This document shows, one piece after another, positions 52,477 through 61,722 of a stretch of 64,000 nucleotides of DNA. The notes below the pieces were generated by a model, which searched no databases, was not told the origin of the DNA, and worked only from the letters and a program-made list of their open reading frames with translations. Both the position numbers and the translations under genes were made by a program. The DNA comes from Arthrobacter zhangbolii. GTDB taxonomy: Bacteria > Actinomycetota > Actinomycetes > Actinomycetales > Micrococcaceae. Position 1 is the first letter of the stretch. Each line of letters opens with the position of its first letter. The DNA is taken from NCBI RefSeq assembly GCF_022869865.1, contig NZ_CP094984.1, forward strand, positions 1,550,001-1,614,000. The letters run 5' to 3'.

Positions 52477-53391
52477 ATGACTGAACCAGCATTGGCACAC
52501 GCTACCGAATATGGACGGATGTACTCGCGGTCGCTTTCCGAACCGCCCACGGTGCCCTCCATAACTACGGTGATTGCCCAGGGCTCCACGTCCCTGGACG
52601 GCTGGCACAGCTACATGGCAGCCACCGCCGTCGTGAAGGATCCCAAGCTGAGCGCCGCCCTGGGAAACCCGTCCGCGCTGCGCAGCGTCGTAAAGGACGC
52701 ATCGTCGGCGTCCGAACGCTACCGCGACGCCGCCGCGGAACGGGGAACGCGCGTCCACTTCTATGCGGAGCAGGTGGCACTGCGCGCACTGGACCGGCCG
52801 CATGAACTCGAACGTGCCCGCGAGGACCTGGCTGCCCGCGGTGAACACCAGTTCGCGGACCGGTTCGATGAATGGTGGAAGCTCTACGAAGTCCAGCCCA
52901 TTGCCCCGGAGATCACCGTCTGGAATGCCGAGGTCGGTTACGCCGGCACCCTGGACCTGGTGGCCCGGATTGGCGGCCGGCTGTGCCTGATCGACTACAA
53001 AACCAAAAAAACGGACCGCGACGGACAGGTGAAGCCGCTCGATGACAAAGTGGTCATGCAGCTGGTTGCCGGGATGAAGGCCCAGGAATCCCTGGTCGAC
53101 GCAGGTGCCGGGACCTGGGAACCGTGGGCCTACGGGCAGGAGCCGCTGCTGCTCGGCGTCGCCGTCGGGCAGACCGAGGTACGGCCCATGCGCGCCAACC
53201 CTGCTGTCCTGCCGCAGCACTGGTACAAGTTCTGCGCCCTGCGCCGGGTCTGGCAGACCAGCATGGACGCAGTGTCTGCGGGCCGGGCACTGCTGCCCGT
53301 GCCGCCGCCTCCGGTGGGTGCCCATGCCGCTCCGGGATCTGAGACCCCCATCCAGCCGCCAGCCGTCCCGGTGAGCGGCGGAGCCAACTAG
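52477..53391 (+). CDS. RecB-like PD-(D/E)XK nuclease family protein
   Basis: 304 residues. The nuclease core is recognisable: AERGTRVHFYAEQVA (His), ITVWNAEVGYAGTLDLVARIGGRLCLIDYKTKK (the D...D-Y-K motif) and later QLVAGMKAQESLV. It probably cuts or trims DNA, but could be an inactive scaffold. Low-complexity Pro-rich C-terminus. ATG at 52477 with GGAG upstream; an earlier in-frame start is antisense-like. Followed 44 bases later by def. Confidence 0.82.
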   Translation: MTEPALAHATEYGRMYSRSLSEPPTVPSITTVIAQGSTSLDGWHSYMAATAVVKDPKLSAALGNPSALRSVVKDASSASERYRDAAAERGTRVHFYAEQVALRALDRPHELERAREDLAARGEHQFADRFDEWWKLYEVQPIAPEITVWNAEVGYAGTLDLVARIGGRLCLIDYKTKKTDRDGQVKPLDDKVVMQLVAGMKAQESLVDAGAGTWEPWAYGQEPLLLGVAVGQTEVRPMRANPAVLPQHWYKFCALRRVWQTSMDAVSAGRALLPVPPPPVGAHAAPGSETPIQPPAVPVSGGAN

Positions 53392-53435
53392 ACTGGATTC
53401 GATCCCAAGCAGCAACAGTAAGGAACGAACACCCG

Positions 53436-54029
53436 ATGGCCATCCTCACTATCCGCACCCTCGGCGACCCGGTTCTGCGGACCCGGGCCGAAGACGTCAC
53501 CGAGTTCGGGCCCGAACTGGCCAAGCTGGTAGCGGACATGGAGGAGACCATGGAGGACGTCGACGGCGCCGGGCTGGCGGCCCCGCAGGTCGGCGTCAGC
53601 CTCCGGGTTTTCACCTATCGGATTGACGGTCAGTCCGGCCACGTGGTGAACCCGGTGCTGGAACTAAGCGAGGACCGCCAGGAGGACCACCTCGAGGGCT
53701 GCCTGTCCATCCCCGGACTCGGCTACACGACACCGCGCTTCCGCTGGGCCCGCGTCACGGGGGTAGACCTGCACGGCAACCCGATCAGCATTGAGGGCGA
53801 AGGCATGCTCGCGCGCTGTTTCCAGCATGAAACCGACCACCTGAACGGTTCGCTCTATATTGACCGGCTCGAAGGCGAGGACCGCAAGGCCGCGCTGCGT
53901 GCCATCCGCCAACGCGAGTATGACGCGGTTGCCGCCCGCACCGTCAGCGAGCGGGCGCAGAGCGTGGGCTCCAGCTTCGGCTCGTTCGGCGGCGGTTCCT
54001 TCGGCGCCCGCAACAAGGCAGGGGCCTAG
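53436..54029 (+). CDS. def: peptide deformylase
   Basis: 197 residues. Three motifs: GAGLAAPQVGVS, EGCLSIPG (metal Cys) and QHETDHLNG (the HExxH variant). Removes the formyl group from nascent proteins. Extended C-terminus (about 35 residues, Gly/Ser/Phe-rich SSFGSFGGGSFGARNK) goes beyond the minimal enzyme. Directly followed by fmt, the enzyme that adds the formyl group. Confidence 0.96.
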   Translation: MAILTIRTLGDPVLRTRAEDVTEFGPELAKLVADMEETMEDVDGAGLAAPQVGVSLRVFTYRIDGQSGHVVNPVLELSEDRQEDHLEGCLSIPGLGYTTPRFRWARVTGVDLHGNPISIEGEGMLARCFQHETDHLNGSLYIDRLEGEDRKAALRAIRQREYDAVAARTVSERAQSVGSSFGSFGGGSFGARNKAGA

Positions 54030-54034
54030 TCCGC

Positions 54035-54970
54035 GTGGCGCTTCGAGTTCTTTTTGCCGGTACCCCCTCGGTTGCCGTTCCGTCCCTGGACGCCCTCGTT
54101 CGCGCCGGGTTCGACGTCGTCGGCGTCCTGACCCGTCCCGATGCTCCGCTGGGCCGGAAGAAGGTCTTAACCCCGTCACCGGTGGCGGCCCGCGCCGAGG
54201 AACTGGGATTTCCCGTGATCCGAGCAGCCAAAGTCGACGATGAAGCCATTACCGCCATCGCCGCCCTGGCGCCCGACGTCGCCGCGATCGTGGCGTACGG
54301 CGCACTGGTTCCGGCCCGTGCCCTCACCGTCCCGAAGCACGGCTGGATCAACCTGCACTTCTCCCTGCTGCCCGCCTGGCGAGGTGCAGCTCCGGTGCAG
54401 CATGCGGTCATTGCCGGCGACGATGTCACCGGTGCCTCCACATTCCTGCTGGAGGCGGGGCTGGATACCGGTCCCGTCTACGGCACGCTGACCGAAACCG
54501 TACAGCCCGATGACACCAGCGGGGACCTGCTGGAACGGCTCTCGCATTCCGGTGCCGTGCTGCTGACCCAGACGCTCAGCGCCGTGGAATCCGGTGCCGC
54601 GGTGGCCGTACCCCAGCAGGGCGAGGTGTCTCTGGCCCCCAAGCTCACCATCGAGGATGCCCGGGTGGACTGGACCCAGCCCGCCCTGGCCATCCGCCGC
54701 CGTATCAACGGGGTCACCCCCGAGCCCGGTGCCTGGACCTCATGGGACGGCGCCCGGTTCAAGATCGGCGCCGCAGCCCTGCGCCCGGACATCACCGACC
54801 TGCGCCCCGGCCAGGTCCGCTTCAGCGGAGGCGGCAGCGCAGCCGCACTGGTGGGCACCGGCTCCCATGCCCTGGAACTGCTGCGCGTGCAGCCTGCCGG
54901 CAAGAAAATGATGCCGGGGGCCGACTGGGCCCGCGGCCTCGCCAACCGTGAGGACGTGGTCTTCGAATGA
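54035..54970 (+). CDS. fmt: methionyl-tRNA formyltransferase
   Basis: 311 residues. The formyl transferase site is INLHFSLLPAWRGAAPVQHAVIAGDDVTG; the opening LRVLFAGTPSVAVPSLDAL and a C-terminal OB-like domain (LAIRRRINGVTPEPGAWT) are typical. Formylates initiator Met-tRNA from 10-formyl-THF. GTG start at 54035, 5 bases after def. Its stop overlaps the next start (ATGA). Confidence 0.96.
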   Translation: MALRVLFAGTPSVAVPSLDALVRAGFDVVGVLTRPDAPLGRKKVLTPSPVAARAEELGFPVIRAAKVDDEAITAIAALAPDVAAIVAYGALVPARALTVPKHGWINLHFSLLPAWRGAAPVQHAVIAGDDVTGASTFLLEAGLDTGPVYGTLTETVQPDDTSGDLLERLSHSGAVLLTQTLSAVESGAAVAVPQQGEVSLAPKLTIEDARVDWTQPALAIRRRINGVTPEPGAWTSWDGARFKIGAAALRPDITDLRPGQVRFSGGGSAAALVGTGSHALELLRVQPAGKKMMPGADWARGLANREDVVFE

Positions 54971-56460
54971 CCTCCCAGCCCGAAAAGAAACGCAACGAAA
55001 AGGGCCACGAACGCCGCCGCGCCGCCGTGAAAACCCGCACCGCCGTTGCTCCCGGCCAGCGCACCCGCGCGGCCGATCCCGCCCGCCTGGTGGCGTTCGA
55101 GGTGCTCCGCGCCGTCTCCGGCGAGGACGCGTACGCCAACCTGGTGCTGCCCAAGAGCATCCGCAAACACCGGCTGGATAAGCGCGACGCCGGCTTCGCC
55201 ACGGAACTGGCCTACGGTGCGCTGCGCGGCCAGGGCACCTATGACGCCATCCTGGCCAAGTGCGTGGACCGTCCCCTGGAGCGTCTGGACCCGGCGGTGC
55301 TGGATGCGCTGCGGATCGGTGCGCACCAGCTGCTGGCCATGCGCGTGCCCGCCCACGCGGCCCTGGACCAGACCGTGGGCCTGGCCCGCGCCGTCATCGG
55401 GGCCGGACCCTCGGCGCTGATCAATGCAGTGCTGCGCAAGGTTTCGGCCCGCAGCCTGGAGGACTGGGTGGAGATCCTCACCGCCGGGGAAACCGATGCG
55501 GTTAAGCGTGCCGCCATTGAGCACAGCCATCCCGAATGGATTGTCCGCGCACTGCGGCAGTCCCTGGTGGCCCACGGCCGCAGTGTCGAGGAAATCACCG
55601 ACCTGCTCCGCGCCGACAACGACGCACCCGTGGTGAACCTGGTGGCGCTGCCCGGTCTGGGTGATCTGGACGAAGCCAGGAAAGCCGGTGCAACCGACGG
55701 TGAACTGGTGAAGGATTCCGCACTGTTCGCGGCCGGCGACGTCGGCCGGCTGGACTCCGTGCGCGCCGGCACCACCCGGGTGCAGGACGCCGGTTCGCAG
55801 CTGGTGGCCCGTGCCCTGGCTGAAGTGGAGCTGGACGGGTCCTCCATCGATGAGGACGGCGTGGAAAAGTGGCTGGACATGTGCGCCGGTCCCGGCGGGA
55901 AGGCCACGCTGCTGGCCGCACTGGCCCATGAGCAGGGCGCCGTGCTGCTGGCCAACGAGCCGGCTCCGCACCGGGCCCAGCTGGTCCGCCAAGCCCTGGA
56001 CGCGGTCCCCGGGGAAACCTGGAACGTTCGCACCGGCGACGGACGCACCATTGCCGAGGACTATCCGGAGACCTTTGACCGGATCCTCGTGGACGCCCCC
56101 TGTACCGGCCTTGGCGCCCTGCGCCGCCGCCCCGAATCGCGCTGGCGCCGCCAGCCCGGCGACGTCGGCGATCTGGGCATCCTGCAGCGCGAACTGCTGA
56201 CCACCGCCGTTGACGCCGTAAAGCCCGGCGGCGTGGTGGCGTACGTGACGTGCTCGCCGCACCCTGCCGAGACCACCGCCGTCGTCGCCGACGTGCTGCG
56301 CAAGCGCAACGACCTGGAGCTGCTGGATGCCGGTGCGGCACTGGATGCGGCCAGCCTGCCCGGTGCGCTGGAGGCCGGACACGAGTCCACCGCCCAGCTG
56401 TGGCCGCACATCCACTCCACCGACGCCATGTTCCTGGCGCTCATCCGCCGCAAGATCTGA
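54967..56460 (+). CDS. rsmB: RsmB/NOP-family rRNA methyltransferase
   Basis: 497 residues. An N-terminal NusB-like helical domain (AFEVLRAVSGEDAYANLVLPK...DRPLERLDPAVLDALRIGAHQLLAMRVPAHAALDQTV) precedes a SAM domain (LDMCAGPGGKATLLAALA), DAPCTGLGALRRRPESRW and the catalytic Cys in VAYVTCSPHPAETTAV. Makes m5C967-type modification in 16S rRNA. Opens with a lysine/arginine-rich tail. Coupled to fmt. Confidence 0.93.
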   Translation: MTSQPEKKRNEKGHERRRAAVKTRTAVAPGQRTRAADPARLVAFEVLRAVSGEDAYANLVLPKSIRKHRLDKRDAGFATELAYGALRGQGTYDAILAKCVDRPLERLDPAVLDALRIGAHQLLAMRVPAHAALDQTVGLARAVIGAGPSALINAVLRKVSARSLEDWVEILTAGETDAVKRAAIEHSHPEWIVRALRQSLVAHGRSVEEITDLLRADNDAPVVNLVALPGLGDLDEARKAGATDGELVKDSALFAAGDVGRLDSVRAGTTRVQDAGSQLVARALAEVELDGSSIDEDGVEKWLDMCAGPGGKATLLAALAHEQGAVLLANEPAPHRAQLVRQALDAVPGETWNVRTGDGRTIAEDYPETFDRILVDAPCTGLGALRRRPESRWRRQPGDVGDLGILQRELLTTAVDAVKPGGVVAYVTCSPHPAETTAVVADVLRKRNDLELLDAGAALDAASLPGALEAGHESTAQLWPHIHSTDAMFLALIRRKI

Positions 56461-56484
56461 TCCGCCCAACCCACGGAGACCCAA

Positions 56485-57153
56485 GTGAGCAAGTGCTGCA
56501 TCAACCCGAGCATCCTCTCGGCAGATTTCGTCAACCTTGAAGCCGAACTGGAGCGGATCAGCGCTGCCGACGCGGTGCACGTAGACGTTATGGACAACCA
56601 CTTTGTGCCCAACCTGACCATCGGGCTGCCCGTAGTGGAGCGGATCCAGCAGGTCTCCAAGCTGCCGCTGGATGCGCACCTGATGATTTCCGACGCCGAC
56701 CGGTGGGCTCCGCTCTACGCCGAGGCGGGCCTGGCTTCGGTCACCTTCCATGTGGAGGCCGCGACGGCGCCGATCAAGCTGGCGCGTGACCTGCGGGACC
56801 GCGGTGCCAAGGCCGGTATGGCGCTGCGCCCGGCCACTCCGGTGGAGCCGTACCTGGACATGCTCTCCGAGCTGGACATGCTGCTGATCATGACGGTGGA
56901 GCCGGGCTTCGGCGGACAGAAGTTCCTGGACGTGACGCTGCCCAAGATCCGCCGGGCCGCCGAAGCGGTCCGCGGGTCCGGGCTGCCGCTGGCGATCCAG
57001 GTGGACGGCGGAATTTCTGCCGAGACCATTGAACGGGCCGCGGAAGCCGGCGCGAACGTCTTTGTGGCCGGGTCCGCGGTTTACGGATCGGGTGATCCTA
57101 ATGACGCTATACGTAAACTCCGCGCGTCCGCGGAAGCGGCTGTGCAAGAATAG
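56485..57153 (+). CDS. rpe: ribulose-phosphate 3-epimerase
   Basis: 222 residues. TIM-barrel markers: [64 protein letters not shown] and [29 protein letters not shown]. Interconverts ribulose- and xylulose-5-phosphate, the source of the ribulose-5-P used by RibB downstream. GTG start. Its end precedes the FMN riboswitch by 10 bases. Confidence 0.96.
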   Translation: MSKCCINPSILSADFVNLEAELERISAADAVHVDVMDNHFVPNLTIGLPVVERIQQVSKLPLDAHLMISDADRWAPLYAEAGLASVTFHVEAATAPIKLARDLRDRGAKAGMALRPATPVEPYLDMLSELDMLLIMTVEPGFGGQKFLDVTLPKIRRAAEAVRGSGLPLAIQVDGGISAETIERAAEAGANVFVAGSAVYGSGDPNDAIRKLRASAEAAVQE

Positions 57154-57163
57154 TTCCTAACAA

Positions 57164-57307
57164 ACGTGCTCCGGGGTCGGTGTAATTCCGAACCGGCGGT
57201 TATAGTCCGCGACCCGCACTGCTGATCCGAGAACCTCGGGGAAGCGGTTCGGTTGAATCGGTGAAATTCCGATACCGACAGTTAAAGTCTGGATGGGAGA
57301 AGCACGT
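57164..57307 (+). promoter_or_regulatory. FMN riboswitch (RFN element)
   Basis: Closing stem ACGTGCT (57164-57170) / AGCACGT (57301-57307). Conserved blocks include GGTCGGTGTAATTCC, CGGCGGTTATAGTCCGCGACCC, AATCGGTGAAATTCCGATACCGACAGTTAAAGTC and TGGATGGGAGA, which are diagnostic of the RFN fold. Binds FMN and controls the downstream ribM-rib operon. An imperfect hairpin (GGGTCCCTTAAC 57346-57357 with GTTAAGGACCC 57387-57397) lies in the expression platform. It has no T run, so control by ribosome-site masking or Rho is more likely than simple termination. Confidence 0.95.
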
Positions 57308-57476
57308 GCAGTTTGTTGTTCCGCCGGCTTTGCCAACCCTGCCGCGGGTCCCTTAACCGGGAATCCGCCGGGGTTTCACCGGGTCCGTTAAGGACCCCTG
57401 GCTGCCGGCGACGCACCCACTGCCGTACGCCTGTCGTACCCCGCCCCGGAGCAGCAGCTTAGGGATAAAGGACGAC

Positions 57477-58160
57477 ATGGATTTTCTGCGGTGGCTCTTT
57501 GACGCACAGCTACCGGTGGGCTCAAGCTCGCTGCTGGTGCGCGAACTTCTCGGCAACATCTTCGGACTGCTCAGCGCCCTCGGCGGTATGCGCCGCAAGG
57601 TCTGGGCCTGGCCTGTGGGCATCCTGGGCAACTTGCTTTTGCTGACCGTTTTCCTCGGGTCCATCTTCGGCTCGGCCGACACTGCCACCCTGCTGGGCCA
57701 GGCCGGACGCCAGATCATGTTCATTGCAGTGTCCATCTACGGCTGGCGGCGCTGGCAGCAGAGCAAAACCAACGGCGACGCCGCCGTGACACCGCAGTGG
57801 GCGACCGGCCGGCAGCGGATCGGCCTGGTCACGGTGATGCTGCTGGGCACCGTGGCACTGACCCCGGTCTTCGCCCGGCTGGGGTCCTACGAACCCGTGT
57901 GGGCCGACGCCTGGACCTTCGTTGGCTCGCTGCTTGCCACGTACGGCATGGCCAAGGGCTGGGTGGAATTCTGGCTGATCTGGGTGGCCGTGGACATTGT
58001 CGGCGTCCCGCTGCTCTTCAGCGCCGGCTACTACGCCACCGCCTTTATGTACCTCTTCTACGGCTGCTTCACCCTCGCCGGGTTCTTTGTCTGGTGGAAG
58101 GCGAAGAAGAATGAAAAACCGCAGGTGGAAGTCCTAATGCCGGACATCCGGACCCGCTGA
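57477..58160 (+). CDS. ribM: riboflavin transporter of the RibM/PnuX (PnuC-like) type
   Basis: 227 residues with about seven to eight helices and the PnuC family look (LLGNIFGLLSALGGMRRKVWAWPVGILGNLLLL, QIMFIAVSIYGWRRW, TYGMAKGWVEFWLIWVAVDIVGVPLLF). PnuC proteins import nicotinamide mononucleoside/riboside; this one lies directly behind an FMN riboswitch and ahead of ribD, so riboflavin uptake is the sensible substrate, as for actinobacterial RibM/PnuX. AAAGGAC before the ATG. 2-base gap to ribD. Confidence 0.9.
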   Translation: MDFLRWLFDAQLPVGSSSLLVRELLGNIFGLLSALGGMRRKVWAWPVGILGNLLLLTVFLGSIFGSADTATLLGQAGRQIMFIAVSIYGWRRWQQSKTNGDAAVTPQWATGRQRIGLVTVMLLGTVALTPVFARLGSYEPVWADAWTFVGSLLATYGMAKGWVEFWLIWVAVDIVGVPLLFSAGYYATAFMYLFYGCFTLAGFFVWWKAKKNEKPQVEVLMPDIRTR

Positions 58161-58162
58161 CC

Positions 58163-59239
58163 ATGCCTGCTGATCCCTTCACCCCGGGTGAAGTCTCCGC
58201 GATGGACAGGGCACTTGACCTGGCCGCCAGAGGAGTGCGGGGCGCGAACCCGCTGGTCGGCGCGGTGATTCTCGACGCCGACGGCGCGACCCTCGCCACC
58301 GGGTACCACCGCGGCGCCGGCACACCGCATGCCGAAGCCGATGCCCTGGCCAACGCCCGCGCAGCCGGCGCGGACGTCACCGGCGCCACCATGGTGGTGA
58401 CCCTGGAACCGTGCAACCACACCGGCCGTACCGGACCCTGCTCCCAGGCGATCATCAACGCCGGGCTGGGCCGGGTGGTGTTTGCCGTAGGAGATCCCAA
58501 CGATGCCGCTGCCGGGGGAGCCGCGGCCCTGCGGGCCGCAGGAATCGACGTAGCCTCGGGGCTGGGTGCCGGGCCGGCAGCGGAGCTGAACGCCCGCTGG
58601 ACCGCGGCCACCGCGGAACGCCGCCCCTTCATCACGCTGAAGCTGGCCTCCAGCCTGGACGGCCGGATTGCCGCGGAGGACGGCAGCAGCCAATGGATCA
58701 CCGGCCCCGAGGCGCGCCGGGACGGGCAGCGGCTCCGCGCCCGGGTGGACGCCATCCTGGCAGGCACCGGCACGGTCATCGCAGACAACCCGCGTCTGAC
58801 CGCCCGGGACGCAGACGGCGGTGAGTCCCGGCGACAGCCGCTGCGCGTCGTCGTCGGACGCCGCCAGATTCCTGAGGATGCTGCGGTACGCGGCAGCGAC
58901 GGACGGTTCCTGCAGCTGGCCGGGCATGATCCGGCCGGTGTCGCCGCCGACCTGTACGGCCGCGGCGTGCGGCACGTGCTGGTGGAAGGCGGCGCCACCG
59001 TGGCCGGCGCTTTCCTGCAGGCCGGGCTGGTGGACGAACTGGTGGTGTACACCGCTCCGCTGCTACTCGGTGCGGGCACCGGCTCCGTGACCGGCCTCGG
59101 TGTCCACACACTGGCTGACGCTTCACGCTGGCGGTGGGATCACGCCGCAGGCGGTGCCACCGCAATGGTCGGGGATGACCTGCGGCTGCGGCTGGAACCG
59201 GAACCTGCTTTGATACGAAACAACGCAAAGGACGCATGA
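58163..59239 (+). CDS. ribD: bifunctional pyrimidine deaminase/reductase
   Basis: 358 residues. The N-terminal deaminase has HAEADALANARAAG, and PCNHTGRTGPC provides the zinc ligands. The C-terminal reductase domain has LKLASSLDGRIAAEDGSSQWITGPEARRD and VLVEGGATVAGAFLQAGLVDELVVY. Catalyses two consecutive steps from the GTP cyclohydrolase II product to the ribitylamino-uracil. Followed immediately (0 bases) by ribE. Confidence 0.96.
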   Translation: MPADPFTPGEVSAMDRALDLAARGVRGANPLVGAVILDADGATLATGYHRGAGTPHAEADALANARAAGADVTGATMVVTLEPCNHTGRTGPCSQAIINAGLGRVVFAVGDPNDAAAGGAAALRAAGIDVASGLGAGPAAELNARWTAATAERRPFITLKLASSLDGRIAAEDGSSQWITGPEARRDGQRLRARVDAILAGTGTVIADNPRLTARDADGGESRRQPLRVVVGRRQIPEDAAVRGSDGRFLQLAGHDPAGVAADLYGRGVRHVLVEGGATVAGAFLQAGLVDELVVYTAPLLLGAGTGSVTGLGVHTLADASRWRWDHAAGGATAMVGDDLRLRLEPEPALIRNNAKDA

Positions 59240-59911
59240 ATGTTTACCGGCATAGTTGCTGAACAGGGCAGCGTGGTTTCCCTGGCACCGAACACTGACG
59301 GCGACGGTGCCGTCCTGGTGATTACCGCCCCCGAAACCGGCAGGGGCCTGGAGCCGGGCGGCTCGATTGCCGTCAACGGAGTCTGCCTCACCGCCACCGA
59401 CATCCGCGACGGAGCGGTCAGCGTGGACGTTATGGGTGAAACCCTCACCCGCACCACCACCGGCGACCTGGCGCCCGGTGCCACGGTCAACCTGGAACGC
59501 TGTGTCCCTGCCGGCGGGCGCCTGGACGGTCATGTGGTCCAGGGCCATGTGGATGGTGTCGGCCGGTTGCTCGAACGCGAAAACCTGGGCAGCTGGGACC
59601 GGCTGCGGTTCAGTGTCCCTGCCGACCTGGCGAAGTACATTGCCGAGAAAGGGTCCATCGCCGTGGACGGCGTGTCCCTGACCGTCACCGCTGTCAGTCC
59701 CGCCGGCGCGGAGGAGCAGTGGTTCGAGGTGGGCCTGATTCCCACCACACTGGCCGAAACGGGTTTGGGGAAACTGCGGGCCGGGGGACGGGTGAACCTG
59801 GAAGTGGATGTGTTGGCCAAGTACGCCGAACGCCTGCTGTCCTTCGCAAATCCCCGCAAACCGGCGCACTCTGCCGCTGAAACCGGGCACGGCATGCAGG
59901 AGACGTCATGA
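59240..59911 (+). CDS. ribE: riboflavin synthase, alpha subunit
   Basis: 223 residues. [15 protein letters not shown] opening, two internally repeated barrel domains, with [22 protein letters not shown] in the first, [17 protein letters not shown] between them and [10 protein letters not shown] in the second. Dismutates two lumazines to riboflavin. ATGA overlap with ribB. Confidence 0.96.
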   Translation: MFTGIVAEQGSVVSLAPNTDGDGAVLVITAPETGRGLEPGGSIAVNGVCLTATDIRDGAVSVDVMGETLTRTTTGDLAPGATVNLERCVPAGGRLDGHVVQGHVDGVGRLLERENLGSWDRLRFSVPADLAKYIAEKGSIAVDGVSLTVTAVSPAGAEEQWFEVGLIPTTLAETGLGKLRAGGRVNLEVDVLAKYAERLLSFANPRKPAHSAAETGHGMQETS

Positions 59912-60549
59912 GCGCACCCGCCACGCACATTGTGCTGAACCCCGTGACTGAGGCCGTGGAAGCCATCGCTGCCGGCCGCGCCGTCGTGGTGGTGGACGAT
60001 GCCGACCGCGAGAACGAAGGAGACATCATCTTCGCCGCGCAGCACGCCACTCCCGAACTGATGGGCTGGACCGTTAGGTACAGTTCCGGCGTCGTGTGCG
60101 TGCCGCTGCCCGGCAGCTATGCGGACCGGCTGGACCTGCCGCCCATGACGGTGGTGAACCAGGATGCAAAGGGCACCGCCTACACAGTCTCCTGCGATGC
60201 CGCCGAGGGCACCACTACCGGCATCAGCGCCTCCGACCGTGCCCGCACCGCCCGGGTGCTCTCGGACCCCGCCGCAACGCCCGCCCAGCTGCACCGGCCC
60301 GGACACATTTTTCCGCTGCGTGCCGCCGACGGCGGTGTGCGCGAACGCCGCGGGCATACCGAAGCTGCCGTGGAACTCGCGGAGCTGGCGGGATGCACTC
60401 CGGTGGGCGTGATTGCCGAACTGGTGCACGACGACGGCGACATGATGCGCCTGCCGGCGCTGCGGGACTTCGCGGATGCCCACCGAATCCCGCTGATCTC
60501 AATTGAGGACCTGGTGCAGTACGTCCAGCTGAGGAGGGCCGGAGCATGA
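59908..60549 (+). CDS. ribB: 3,4-dihydroxy-2-butanone-4-phosphate synthase
   Basis: 213 residues. The acidic active-site region [45 protein letters not shown] and a [15 protein letters not shown] tail. Converts ribulose-5-P to the 4-carbon precursor of lumazine. In most actinobacteria the domain is fused to GTP cyclohydrolase II as RibBA; here it is a separate protein whose stop overlaps the ribA start (ATGA), as if the fusion had been split. Confidence 0.94.
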   Translation: MSAPATHIVLNPVTEAVEAIAAGRAVVVVDDADRENEGDIIFAAQHATPELMGWTVRYSSGVVCVPLPGSYADRLDLPPMTVVNQDAKGTAYTVSCDAAEGTTTGISASDRARTARVLSDPAATPAQLHRPGHIFPLRAADGGVRERRGHTEAAVELAELAGCTPVGVIAELVHDDGDMMRLPALRDFADAHRIPLISIEDLVQYVQLRRAGA

Positions 60550-61205
60550 GTGAAGCCGTAGCCAGTCCGCCCGTCCTGCCCGGCCCCGAGGTCCATCTGC
60601 CCACCGCGTTCGGGGACTTCACCGCCACCGCGTGGACGGACACGCGTACCGGCGTCGAGCACATGACCCTCTCCGCACCCGGGACCGAAACTGAACGCGC
60701 CGGCACTCTGGGCGAGGGTGCACCGCTGGTCCGGCTGCATTCGGAATGCCTCACCGGAGACGTCTTTGGCTCCTACCGTTGCGACTGTGGTGAACAGCTG
60801 GAACAGGCCATGGAACTGATTGCACTGTACGGCGGAACCATCGTGTACCTGCGCGGCCAGGAAGGCCGCGGAATCGGCCTGGCCAACAAGCTGCGGGCCT
60901 ACGCCTTGCAGGAAGCCGGTGCGGACACGGTAGAGGCGAACGAGCAGCTCGGCCTGCCGGTGGATGCCCGCGACTACCAGGCCGCCGCTGACATCCTGCA
61001 CCAGCTGGGCCTGCACCGGATCCGGCTGCTGACCAACAACCCGGCCAAACAGGACTGGATGCGTCGCTTTGATATTGAGGTGGAGGCCATGGTGCCTTCC
61101 GAAGTGCCCATCCGTGCCGAGAACGAGCGGTACCTGCAGACCAAGCGGGACCGGATGGACCATCACCTGACCCTGCTGCGCACCAAGCCGGTGCAGCAAA
61201 GCTGA
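60546..61205 (+). CDS. ribA: GTP cyclohydrolase II
   Basis: 219 residues. Zinc Cys cluster in [55 protein letters not shown] and the closing [13 protein letters not shown]. Opens the imidazole ring of GTP in the first committed step. The N-terminal 30 residues ([18 protein letters not shown]) replace the RibB half of a fused RibBA. Confidence 0.95.
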   Translation: MSEAVASPPVLPGPEVHLPTAFGDFTATAWTDTRTGVEHMTLSAPGTETERAGTLGEGAPLVRLHSECLTGDVFGSYRCDCGEQLEQAMELIALYGGTIVYLRGQEGRGIGLANKLRAYALQEAGADTVEANEQLGLPVDARDYQAAADILHQLGLHRIRLLTNNPAKQDWMRRFDIEVEAMVPSEVPIRAENERYLQTKRDRMDHHLTLLRTKPVQQS

Positions 61206-61236
61206 ACCACTTTCCCTAACTAAGGAGCATCATCAC

Positions 61237-61719
61237 ATGAGCGGACACGGCGCACCTGCCACTGACCTCAGCGGTATCCGGCTGGCCGGAGTACCGGTGA
61301 AGCTGGCCATTGTGGCTGCCAGCTGGCATACCGAAATCATGGACGGGCTTATTGCCGGCGCCCTGCGTGCTGCCGAGGAGGCCGGGTTGCGGCCGAAGCT
61401 GATCCGGGTTCCCGGCAGCTTCGAGCTTCCGGTTGCCGCTGCCCGGCTGGCACCGCACTATGATGCTGTGGTGGCTCTCGGCGTCGTCATCCGGGGCGGG
61501 ACCCCGCACTTTGATTACGTCTGCTCGGCGGCGACCACCGGCCTGACCGATGTCAGCGTGTCTACCGGAACGCCTGTAGGTTTTGGAGTGCTGACTTGCG
61601 ACACGGAGCAGCAGGGTTTGGACCGTGCCGGGCTGCCGGGCTCGTCCGAGGACAAGGGCTATGAGGCAACGGCGGCTGCGGTGCTGACCGTGGCCGAGCT
61701 GCGCGGCGCCGGGGTGTAA
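61237..61719 (+). CDS. ribH: 6,7-dimethyl-8-ribityllumazine synthase
   Basis: 160 residues. [58 protein letters not shown] and [14 protein letters not shown] are the family hallmarks. Joins the RibB and RibD products to form lumazine, self-assembling into pentamers or icosahedra. Last rib gene, 31 bases after ribA. Confidence 0.96.
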   Translation: MSGHGAPATDLSGIRLAGVPVKLAIVAASWHTEIMDGLIAGALRAAEEAGLRPKLIRVPGSFELPVAAARLAPHYDAVVALGVVIRGGTPHFDYVCSAATTGLTDVSVSTGTPVGFGVLTCDTEQQGLDRAGLPGSSEDKGYEATAAAVLTVAELRGAGV

Positions 61720-61722
61720 ACC

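Noticed and set aside
54478-57147. An 889-codon minus-strand open frame across fmt, rsmB and rpe
   Set aside because: Antisense to three housekeeping genes with intact motifs; the translation is low-complexity Gly/Gln/His-rich.
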